A stretch of 17,871 bases of DNA from an uncultured Rothia sp. (lineage in GTDB: Bacteria > Actinomycetota > Actinomycetes > Actinomycetales > Micrococcaceae): contig NZ_CALJRY010000009.1 in NCBI RefSeq assembly GCF_937976295.1, forward strand, positions 1-17,871, read 5' to 3'. Shown piece after piece: positions 7,211 to 13,247 of this stretch. How positions within the stretch are numbered: position 1 is the stretch's first letter; every line of letters starts with the position of its first letter. The notes beneath the pieces were generated by a model that worked only from the letters and a program-made list of their open reading frames with translations, was not told the origin of the DNA and ran no database searches. The translations under genes and the position numbers were made by a program.

Positions 7211-7249
7211 GACCGTCTCAAATGCTCGATATGGGCGTTGTGTGCGCGG

Positions 7250-7276
7250 GTGTGCACACGGGGGAACCTGTAAGGT
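7250..7276 (+). promoter_or_regulatory. Candidate dapE control region: palindrome and -10 box
   Basis: A perfect 10-bp palindrome GTGTGCACAC is at 7250-7259 in the 110-bp dapD-dapE divergent region. A TAAGGT hexamer at 7271-7276 has its last T exactly 7 nt before the dapE ATG, so it could direct a leaderless transcript. No good -35 box is visible. The same bases include AAGGTGG, which could instead be a ribosome-binding site on a longer transcript. Confidence 0.4.
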
Positions 7277-7282
7277 GGAAGG

Positions 7283-8476
7283 ATGAGCGTTTCCCCGAAT
7301 ATTTCTGAGCGTCACCCGGTTCCGGCTCCGCCCCTGAACCTGGATGTGTCCATGCCCGAGCTGACCCGCGCCCTGCTGGATTACGAGTCGGTTTCCGGTA
7401 ACGAACAAACGATTGCTGACGCCGTGCATACGGCGCTGTCATTCTGCCCGCACCTGCACCTGACCCGTGACGGGGACGCCATCATTGCCCGCACCGAGTT
7501 CCCGCCGCTGCCCGGCGCTGAAGGGGAGGGCGCTGAGGGGGAACGCACCCGCATTATTCTTGCCGGTCACCTGGATACCGTGCCCCTGCCCACCGTTGAG
7601 GGATCCCTGGGTACCGTGCCGTCCACGGTGCGTGAAGAGGACGGCCACAGCGTGCTCTACGGCCGCGGCGCCACCGATATGAAGGGCGGCGTGGCGGTTC
7701 AGCTGAAGCTCGCCGCCGAACTGACCGCGCAGGACACCGACTACAACCTGACCTACATCTTCTACGACAACGAAGAGGTCGCCAGCGAACTCTCCGGCCT
7801 GGCGCGTCTGATCCGCAACCACGGTGAGCTCATCACCGACGCAGACTTTGGTGTGCTGCTCGAACCGACCAACGGCACCATTGAGGGCGGCTGCAACGGC
7901 ACCATGCGTTTCTTCGTGCGCACCCGCGGCCTTGCCGCCCACTCGGGACGCGCCTGGCGCGGTGAGAACGCGATTCACGCCCTGGCACCGGCTTTGGCGG
8001 CGCTCGCTTCCTACGAACCGAAGACCATTGCTGTGGAGGGCCTGGATTATCGTGAGGGCCTGAATGCGGTGCAGATTTCTGGCGGCGTGGCCGGCAACGT
8101 GATTCCTGATGCGGCGGCAATGCACGTGAACTACCGATTCGCCCCGGATAAGACCCTGGATGAGGCGGTCGCCCACGTGCGTGAGGTTTTCGCCGGTTAC
8201 GAGCTGGATTTCGTGGATCTCTCCCCGGCGGCTCGCCCCGGCCTGGACACCCCGCTAGCTGCCTCCCTGATCGAGGCGGTGGGGCAGGAGCCCCAGCCGA
8301 AGTACGGTTGGACGGACGTGGCGCGCCTGAGCGAGATCGGTATTCCCGCCGTGAACTTCGGTCCCGGTGACGCCCTGCTGGCTCACACCGATAATGAGCA
8401 CGTGAGCTTTAGCCAGCTGACCCGCTGCCACGCGGATTTGCGTGCCTGGCTGCTCAGCGACCGCGACGAGGACTAG
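7283..8476 (+). CDS. dapE: Succinyl-diaminopimelate desuccinylase DapE
   Basis: It hydrolyses N-succinyl-LL-diaminopimelate to LL-diaminopimelate and succinate, using two Zn2+ ions, in the cytoplasm. The 397-aa M20-family product carries the expected residues: His96 with Asp98 (GHLDTV), bridging Asp132 (GRGATDMKGG), general base Glu164 and ligand Glu165 (DNEEVASE), Glu194 (LLEPTNG) and C-terminal His368 (AHTDNEH). The dimerisation/lid domain runs from about 205 to 315 with the AHSGRAWRGENAIH motif. It is divergent from dapD. Close ribosome-binding-like sequence (AAGGTGGAAGG) and a possible leaderless -10 box both support the ATG at 7283. A short duplicated GAEGE element at about 78-87 sits between strands before the first metal ligand. 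Downstream, 89 nt separate it from a small membrane-protein gene. Confidence 0.93.
   Translation: MSVSPNISERHPVPAPPLNLDVSMPELTRALLDYESVSGNEQTIADAVHTALSFCPHLHLTRDGDAIIARTEFPPLPGAEGEGAEGERTRIILAGHLDTVPLPTVEGSLGTVPSTVREEDGHSVLYGRGATDMKGGVAVQLKLAAELTAQDTDYNLTYIFYDNEEVASELSGLARLIRNHGELITDADFGVLLEPTNGTIEGGCNGTMRFFVRTRGLAAHSGRAWRGENAIHALAPALAALASYEPKTIAVEGLDYREGLNAVQISGGVAGNVIPDAAAMHVNYRFAPDKTLDEAVAHVREVFAGYELDFVDLSPAARPGLDTPLAASLIEAVGQEPQPKYGWTDVARLSEIGIPAVNFGPGDALLAHTDNEHVSFSQLTRCHADLRAWLLSDRDED
7514..7543 (+). repeat. Two 15-nt tandem units inside dapE
   Basis: Positions 7514-7528 and 7529-7543 are near-identical 15-nt units, each encoding Gly-Ala-Glu-Gly-Glu. The period preserves the frame. The insertion is hydrophilic and precedes the first metal-ligand motif, so it is probably a surface loop. 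Confidence 0.7.
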
Positions 8477-8565
8477 TCACAGTGCTAATTCTGCCGGTGC
8501 TGGCGCTACTATTTGAATTTAGGTGACTGTCAGGGGTTGACGGTCCTGCATGATATGAGATTGAC

Positions 8566-8976
8566 ATGAACTTTCTTCTGATTCTGATTGCCCTGCTGAT
8601 TTCGGGCATTGCGGTGCTCTCGGTTGTGGCGCTCGGCGGTGAGCGTGCCGTGCCCGGTGCCGCGTTCTTTAGCGGCGTGGGCCGTGACGGCCTGGGCACC
8701 TTCGACCGTGTGGAGGATTTGACGACTGCGGTTCCTTTCTTCGGCGCTCTCGAGGACGAGAAGGCACGTGAGAATGTGCACGGCGCGAAGGATTCTTCTG
8801 CCGCGCCGACCGCAGAATCTGCTGATGCTAACGCGGCTGCCGCTGAGCCGGTTCGCCGCGGTGCGGTTCCCCTGGCTGACGAATCAGAGAGCACTCTGAG
8901 CGCTCACGAGTTCGTGGAGAAGCGGAAGAACCCGCAGGCTGAGGGCGGTGCGTCTTCGGCGGCTGAGGGGAGCTAA
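8566..8976 (+). CDS. Small single-pass membrane protein of unknown function
   Basis: A 136-aa protein that I do not recognise with confidence. Residues 2-24 are a single hydrophobic segment (MNFLLILIALLISGIAVLSV...). A Gly/Phe-rich stretch around 28-60 (FFSGVGRDGLGTFDRVEDL) and a hydrophilic, Ala/Glu-rich, low-complexity C-terminus of about 70 residues follow. The short external N-terminus suggests an N-anchored protein with most of its chain on one side of the membrane. The stop is 5 nt before the mannosyltransferase start, so the two are co-transcribed and probably coupled. It resembles short N-anchored actinobacterial proteins often encoded in dap-tat neighbourhoods, but I cannot name a family. 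No clear ribosome-binding site precedes the ATG; TATGAG sits at the spacing expected of a leaderless -10 box, and TTGACG is at 8537-8542. Confidence 0.7.
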   Translation: MNFLLILIALLISGIAVLSVVALGGERAVPGAAFFSGVGRDGLGTFDRVEDLTTAVPFFGALEDEKARENVHGAKDSSAAPTAESADANAAAAEPVRRGAVPLADESESTLSAHEFVEKRKNPQAEGGASSAAEGS

Positions 8977-8981
8977 CGCCT

Positions 8982-10349
8982 GTGAGTGTTCCTTCTCAGC
9001 ACACTGGCCCTGTTCCGCCCGCCCGCGCTAACTCCGCCGCTGACTCTGCCCCTCTCACCCCCTCCGCGAAGGAGCAGAGCGAGTCCTTTGACGAGCTGCT
9101 GACCTGGGCGTATACCGCCGCCGGTGAGCGCCTGCACCGGGTGGGGGCGCGTCTGCGTGCCCTGCCCGCGTGGCTGTCGGTGCTACTGATTTACGGTCTG
9201 TCCCGCGTGTGGGGCTTCATCGTGTTTGCCGTGGTCGGCCAGCAGCAACAGCGCAGTCCTTGGGGTCAGCACCTGGATTATTTGTCGTTCATTAGCATCT
9301 GGGATGCCGGCTGGTATGAGCAGATTGCGGTACAGGGCTACCCGAGTGAGCTGCCGGTGAATGCGGCGGGTGTTGTTCAGCAGAATCAGTGGGCTTTTTA
9401 TCCGATTTTCCCGCAGCTTTCCGGCGCTATTAGCCATGCGACGGGCATCGGGTACTACCCGGTGGCGGCGACGGTTGCTCTGCTTGCCGGTTTCGCGGCG
9501 GCGTGGGTAATTTACCTGCTGTTTGAGGCGTCGTTGAAGGCGACCGGTTTTACGAGTGAGGAGTCGCCTTCTGCGCTGTCCATGTGGGCTGTGGCGTTGG
9601 TGTCGTTCTTGCCGGTGGCGCCGGTGCTTCAGGTGCCGTATGCGGAGTCGCTGAACCTGGTGTTCCTTGCCGGTGCCCTGCTGTGCCTGGTTCAGGGACG
9701 CTACGGTCTGCTGGTTCCTGTGGCGGCGTTGGCGTGCCTGTCCCGCCCGGTGGGTGTGCCCCTGGGTGCGGCTGCCGGTCTGTGGTGGTTTGCGTGCTGG
9801 GTGCGTTCGAGCCGCGAGTCGGGTATGGGCACGGCGTTTGTGCGTCATCTGGGGCAGCTGGTGAGCGCCTTGGTGGTGTGTGCGTTCGCGCTGGTGTGGC
9901 CTGCGATTGCGTGGTGGGCTACGGGCCGTGTGGATGCGTATACCGCCACGGAGACGGCGTGGCGCGGTACCCATTTGGCGCCGATTCAGCCGTGGCTCTC
10001 GCAGGGGTACCTGTACTTTGGGTATGCGGCTCCGGTGCTGCTGACCCTGCTGATTTTGGGCTTTATTGCCCTGTGTTTGAGCCCGTTGGCGCGTAGGGTT
10101 TTGGCGGCTCCGCTGAACCTGTGGTGCCTGAGCTATTTTGCGTATTTGATTCTGTTTTTGAATCCGCAGTCCTCGACATTCCGCCTGTTGTTGCCGTTGT
10201 TCCCGCTGGTGATTGTGGTGGCGGCGGCGAGCCGTTCGCGGGCGTATCGTTGGGCGTTGCTGGTGGCGGGTGCGTGTGCGCAGTGGGGCTGGGTGGGCTG
10301 GCTGTGGCATTGGAAGCAGCTGCCCGGCGGTGGGGATTATCCGCCGTAA
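8982..10349 (+). CDS. PIG-V-like integral membrane mannosyltransferase
   Basis: A polytopic membrane protein of 455 aa with a Ser/Pro-rich cytoplasmic N-terminus of about 60 residues and roughly nine or more hydrophobic segments. The extracytoplasmic catalytic-type motif WDAGWYEQIAVQGY is at 107-120, followed by QWAFYPIFP at 136-144. The motifs VPYAESL and CLSRPVGVPLG further on match the PIG-V (GT-C, GPI mannosyltransferase 2) pattern. By family it should transfer mannose from a polyprenyl-phosphate donor to an envelope acceptor, in actinobacteria perhaps a lipid or glycoprotein; the actual acceptor is unknown. It starts with GTG, 5 nt after the small membrane-protein gene, with GGGGAG about 10 nt upstream as ribosome-binding site. 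A strong terminator follows. Its last eight codons are duplicated about 130 nt downstream. Confidence 0.75.
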   Translation: MSVPSQHTGPVPPARANSAADSAPLTPSAKEQSESFDELLTWAYTAAGERLHRVGARLRALPAWLSVLLIYGLSRVWGFIVFAVVGQQQQRSPWGQHLDYLSFISIWDAGWYEQIAVQGYPSELPVNAAGVVQQNQWAFYPIFPQLSGAISHATGIGYYPVAATVALLAGFAAAWVIYLLFEASLKATGFTSEESPSALSMWAVALVSFLPVAPVLQVPYAESLNLVFLAGALLCLVQGRYGLLVPVAALACLSRPVGVPLGAAAGLWWFACWVRSSRESGMGTAFVRHLGQLVSALVVCAFALVWPAIAWWATGRVDAYTATETAWRGTHLAPIQPWLSQGYLYFGYAAPVLLTLLILGFIALCLSPLARRVLAAPLNLWCLSYFAYLILFLNPQSSTFRLLLPLFPLVIVVAAASRSRAYRWALLVAGACAQWGWVGWLWHWKQLPGGGDYPP

Positions 10350-10356
10350 ACCGCTG
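10323..10356 (+). repeat. Copy 1 of a 34-nt direct repeat (3' end of the mannosyltransferase gene)
   Basis: This segment covers the final codons PGGGDYPP-stop and 7 nt beyond. It matches 10455-10488 at 32 of 34 positions. The two differences fall at third codon positions (Gly and Tyr) and are silent. Each copy also has CGGCGG / CCGCCG arms able to form a hairpin. Confidence 0.85.
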
Positions 10357-10377
10357 AATTTATCCAACGGATGTTTG

Positions 10378-10407
10378 AGACCGCCGGTGTGCTGCCGGCG
10401 GTCTTTT
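10378..10407 (+). terminator. Rho-independent terminator after the mannosyltransferase gene
   Basis: A perfect 10-bp GC-rich stem pairs 10378-10387 (AGACCGCCGG) with 10395-10404 around a 7-nt loop, followed by TTTT at 10404-10407. It lies 28 nt after the stop codon. Confidence 0.88.
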
Positions 10408-10454
10408 GCGTTCGGAAGGCGGGCGTGCCTGCGGTTGGAGCCGCAGCGTTTTAA

Positions 10455-10488
10455 CCCGGCGGTGGAGATTACCCGCCGTAAACCGCTG
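10455..10488 (+). repeat. Copy 2 of the 34-nt direct repeat, intergenic
   Basis: This lies downstream of the terminator and is 32/34 identical to 10323-10356. It would still read PGGGDYPP-stop, but its upstream frame is closed by a TAA at 10452-10454, so it is not translated as a gene. Weaker likeness extends about 25 nt further upstream (TTGGAGCCGCAGC against TTGGAAGCAGC). It is either a relic of a duplicated gene end or a member of a dispersed hairpin repeat family. The rest of 10408-10615 shows nothing else I can support. Confidence 0.8.
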
Positions 10489-10613
10489 TTGCGGTGCTCT
10501 TAGCCGTGGGCGCAATGCCCCTCCGCGGTGCTGTAGCGTACGCCTTCTGCTTGTCCAGAGCTTAAAGACACGTCCAGAAAGCGCCGCGGGTTCGGCGGTG
10601 CTGGCTCGGAACT

Positions 10614-10626
10614 GATAATCTATATT
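10614..10626 (+). promoter_or_regulatory. Candidate -10 region of tatB
   Basis: Overlapping AT-rich hexamers GATAAT (10614-10619), TAATCT (10616-10621) and TATATT (10621-10626) directly precede the GTG start. TAATCT would place the transcription start at or one base before the GTG. There is no ribosome-binding site between them and the start codon, so a leaderless or near-leaderless mRNA is likely. Confidence 0.5.
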
Positions 10627-10628
10627 CT

Positions 10629-11006
10629 GTGTTTGGTATTAGTGGCACCGAGTTTATTGTTTTGGCCGTTATCACGTTCTTTGTGATCGGTCCCGAACGC
10701 ATGCCCGAATACGCTCGACAGATTCGTGAATTCGTCAAGACGGTGCGCCGCATGGCGTTCGACGCGAAGGATGACTTCAAGGAAGCCCTGGGTGAGACGG
10801 GTCTGGAAGATATTAACTGGCGCCAGTACGACCCCCGCCAGTACGATCCGCGCGTGATTGTGAAGCAGGCATTCGCTGAGGACGACGCCGAGCGTGAGCG
10901 TGAGGCTAAGGCACGTGAAGAGGCGCTTCTGAAGGAGAAGGAAAAGTCGGAGAGCCGCGCTCTTCCGCGAGGCGCATACGCCCCCTTCGATGTGGACGCC
11001 ACCTAA
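10629..11006 (+). CDS. tatB: Twin-arginine translocase subunit TatB
   Basis: A TatA/B-family protein of 125 aa, the receptor-side partner of TatC in export of folded proteins across the cytoplasmic membrane. It has the family layout: a very short N-terminus, one TM segment at about 6-22 (GTEFIVLAVITFFVIGPERMP), the Gly-Pro hinge at 21-22, an amphipathic helix at about 27-55 and a charged C-terminal tail. The conserved Glu in the N-terminus (FGISGTEF) fits TatB rather than TatA, as does the length. The start is GTG, with -10-like sequence directly upstream and no ribosome-binding site. A duplicated RQYDP element is present at 65-74. A bidirectional terminator follows. Neighbouring mrp is convergent. 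Confidence 0.85.
   Translation: MFGISGTEFIVLAVITFFVIGPERMPEYARQIREFVKTVRRMAFDAKDDFKEALGETGLEDINWRQYDPRQYDPRVIVKQAFAEDDAEREREAKAREEALLKEKEKSESRALPRGAYAPFDVDAT
10821..10850 (+). repeat. Two 15-nt tandem units inside tatB
   Basis: Positions 10821-10835 and 10836-10850 are near-identical, differing at two positions (CGCCAGTACGACCCC and CGCCAGTACGATCCG), and encode RQYDP twice. They lie in the tail after the amphipathic helix. The period preserves the frame. Confidence 0.75.
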
Positions 11007-11018
11007 GATTTTGAAACG

Positions 11019-11053
11019 AAAGAACCCCGCACCGTGATGGTGCGGGGTTCTTT
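11019..11053. terminator. Bidirectional terminator between tatB and mrp
   Basis: A perfect 15-bp stem pairs 11019-11033 (AAAGAACCCCGCACC) with 11039-11053 around a 5-nt loop. The A- and T-rich ends supply U-tracts in both directions. It lies 12 nt after the tatB stop and 69 nt past the mrp stop, serving convergent genes. Confidence 0.92.
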
Positions 11054-11122
11054 CTATTCTCAGCTTTTGCCGTCAGCCTTTGCCCTCAGCTTCTAGATGC
11101 TTGGTTCTAGACGGCTACATCT

Positions 11123-12325
11123 TTAGACGAAGAGCGGCAGGCTCTGACCCGCCCTCGACTCGCCCGAGTGCAACAGCTGCGAGGCGATGGACTGAATCTC
11201 TTCGGCGGTGGCCGAATCCGGGTGGCTCCAGACCACGGGGGTTCCCTCGTCGCCGCCGGTACGCAGGTTCACATCCAGCGGGACAGAACCGAGCAGCGGT
11301 ACCGGGTAGGAGAGCGCCTCCGAAAGACGCTCAGCGAGCACCTGACCGCCGCCAGAACCGAACATATCGAGCACGGTACCGTCCGGCAGGGTCATGGCAG
11401 CCATGTTCTCCACCACGCCCACGACCTTCTGACCGGTCTGCAGGCTCAGGGTGCCGGCACGCTCCGCCACATCCACTGCGGCGTGCTGCGGGGTGGAAAT
11501 GAGCACCAGCTCCGCATTCGGCAGCAGCTGAGCCATGGAAATCGCAATATCGCCGGTACCGGGCGGCAAATCGAGCAGCAGCACATCCAGGGCACCGAAG
11601 TGCACGTCCATGATGAACTGCTCCAGGGCGCGGTGCAGCATGGGGCCGCGCCACGCCACCGGCTCGTTGCCCTTGAGGAACATGCCGATAGAAATCACGC
11701 GAATAAAGCCGCCGCTGACCTTCTGCTCACCCCAACGCTGGGCGGGGGCGGGCACGTCCACGGTCGGCGGAAGAATCAGGTCATCCAGACGGGTCGGGGC
11801 GTCGGTAATGCCCAGCAGACCCGGGATGGAGAAGCCGTGCACATCCGCATCAATAATGCCCACCGCAAGCCCGCGCGAAGCGAACGCGGCGGCAAGATTC
11901 GCGGTCATGGAGGACTTACCCACGCCGCCCTTACCGGACACCACGCCGAACACGCGGGTCAGCGAACCGGGGGCGGTAAACGGGTTGGAACGCTCCGGCT
12001 TGAGCATCGAACGCAGGGCGGAACGCTGCTGCGGGTTCATCGCACCCACCTGCAGCTGCACACGCTCAATGCCCTCAACGGTGGCGGCGGCGTCACGAAC
12101 CTGCTGCTCGATGGTGTTCTTCAGCGGGCAACCCTCAATGGTGAGTAGCACCTTCACCTCGGCCCAGTGGCGGCCGGGAATCGGCTCGCCCAGCTCATCC
12201 AGTTCAGGATGCACGAGCGCAGTCTCAACCATGCTCAGCTCCGTAATGGGGCGGCGCAGTTCGGGGTCCTCGACGCGGGCGAGCGCCGCGTAGAGCGCAT
12301 CCTGCAGGGAAGAATTAGCGGTCAC
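11123..12325 (-). CDS. mrp: Mrp/ApbC-family P-loop ATPase (iron-sulfur carrier type)
   Basis: A 400-aa Mrp/NBP35-family protein, proposed by family to bind and deliver Fe-S clusters. Residues 5-95 form the DUF59/MIP18 domain with Cys66 (EGCPLKN). The deviant Walker A GKGGVGKSS is at 131-139, switch I region DADVHG at 159-164 and DLPPGTGD at 252-259. The C-terminal CPxC motif used by many homologues for cluster binding is missing: after VVENMA come MTLPDGTVLDMFGSGGG residues. Cys66 is the only cysteine. I chose the GTG at 12325 because AGGGAGG lies 5 nt upstream; a GTG 15 nt further up has no ribosome-binding site. It overlaps the end of the DUF1003 gene by 11 nt and is the last gene of that operon. 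Confidence 0.88.
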   Translation of the reverse strand: MTANSSLQDALYAALARVEDPELRRPITELSMVETALVHPELDELGEPIPGRHWAEVKVLLTIEGCPLKNTIEQQVRDAAATVEGIERVQLQVGAMNPQQRSALRSMLKPERSNPFTAPGSLTRVFGVVSGKGGVGKSSMTANLAAAFASRGLAVGIIDADVHGFSIPGLLGITDAPTRLDDLILPPTVDVPAPAQRWGEQKVSGGFIRVISIGMFLKGNEPVAWRGPMLHRALEQFIMDVHFGALDVLLLDLPPGTGDIAISMAQLLPNAELVLISTPQHAAVDVAERAGTLSLQTGQKVVGVVENMAAMTLPDGTVLDMFGSGGGQVLAERLSEALSYPVPLLGSVPLDVNLRTGGDEGTPVVWSHPDSATAEEIQSIASQLLHSGESRAGQSLPLFV

Positions 12326-13247
12326 GGGCGCCTCCCTCACGGGCGCGCTCTGCCTGCTGCTGTGCCTGCTGGGATTCGCGGCTCTGAGGCTGGCTCAAAT
12401 CATTGCGGTGGAGATCCTGCTCGGAGTCCTTCGCGGAGCGTTCAGCCTTGTCAGAAGACTTCTCGGTACCGTTCTCGGTGCCTTCAGAGCTCTTGCCCTC
12501 AGAGTTCTGGCTATCAGAGCCCTGCTCCTCAGCGTCCTTCTCCTCACCTTCGGAGGTGTCGATATCGTCGATAGCCTCCTCCAGGTCCTCAATGTCCTCA
12601 CTGATGTCCTGCAGCTGCTCGGCGTGACGCTCCTGCTCCTGCGCAATGTTCTGCAGTTCCTCAAGAATGTCACGCAGCTCGCTACGGACGAAGTCACGGG
12701 TCGCAACCTCACGCAGAGCAATACGCAGCGAAGCAATCTCGCGGGTCAGGTACTGGGTTTCCTCCAGGTTCTGCTGGTCGCGCTTACGGTCCTCGGAGGC
12801 GACCACGCGGTCGCGGTCATCCTGACGGTTCTGCGCCAACAGCAGCAGGGGAGCAGCGTAAGAAGCCTGCAGGGACAGCATCAGGGTCAGCAGGGTGAAG
12901 TTCAGGCTACGCGGGTCGAACTGCATCTCCTCCGGCGCCAGGGAGTTCCAGGCAAGCCACACGCCACAGAAAATGGTCATCCACATCAGGAACTGCGGGG
13001 TACCCATGTAGCGTGCGAACGCCTCAGTCATGCGGCCGAAAGCGTCCGGGTTGGGGCTGGAAAACAGCCTCGGCTTGCGGGTGCCGGGGGTGCTCAGCTG
13101 CGAGTCGCTACGCTGCGGGCGGGAGTCGCCGCGCTCGCGGTTGCGTTCAGCGTACTTCTTCTCTAGGCGGTCTTTGAGAATGCGCGCCTTATCGATGCGG
13201 GGGTTCTCTTCGGTACGGTTTGCGTCGCGGCGGTTCGATTCAGGCAA
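12315..13247 (-). CDS. DUF1003 membrane protein with acidic C-terminal extension
   Basis: A 310-aa DUF1003 protein. An Arg-rich N-terminus (1-60) is followed by two TM segments at about 85-101 and 117-137, with the family signature SYAAPLLLLAQNRQDDRDR at 129-147. A helical, coiled-coil-prone segment follows (about 150-225), then a very acidic, Ser/Glu/Gln-rich disordered tail (226-310). Typical DUF1003 proteins are nearer 170-200 aa, so the tail is an extension. The function is unknown to me. The start is a TTG, chosen because AGGTAGGA lies about 7 nt upstream and the frame continues from there; the first internal Met is residue 73. It overlaps the preceding CBS gene by 8 nt and the following mrp by 11 nt, so translation is probably coupled across all three. 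Confidence 0.82.
   Translation of the reverse strand: MPESNRRDANRTEENPRIDKARILKDRLEKKYAERNRERGDSRPQRSDSQLSTPGTRKPRLFSSPNPDAFGRMTEAFARYMGTPQFLMWMTIFCGVWLAWNSLAPEEMQFDPRSLNFTLLTLMLSLQASYAAPLLLLAQNRQDDRDRVVASEDRKRDQQNLEETQYLTREIASLRIALREVATRDFVRSELRDILEELQNIAQEQERHAEQLQDISEDIEDLEEAIDDIDTSEGEEKDAEEQGSDSQNSEGKSSEGTENGTEKSSDKAERSAKDSEQDLHRNDLSQPQSRESQQAQQQAERAREGGARDR

Noticed and set aside
6069..7286. A 405-codon plus-strand frame over dapD
   Set aside because: It is antisense to a clear dapD with hexapeptide repeats, and its product is His/Gln/Ala/Val-rich, the typical shadow of a GC-rich gene.
9183..10367. A 394-codon minus-strand frame over the mannosyltransferase
   Set aside because: Its product is almost entirely Arg/Gln/His/Pro, with no hydrophobic core, and the sense strand has PIG-V motifs. 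It is an antisense shadow.
10213..10615. Small plus-strand frames running past the mannosyltransferase stop into the terminator and repeat region
   Set aside because: They overlap a real gene end or a terminator and have Arg/Cys-rich translations without a start signal.
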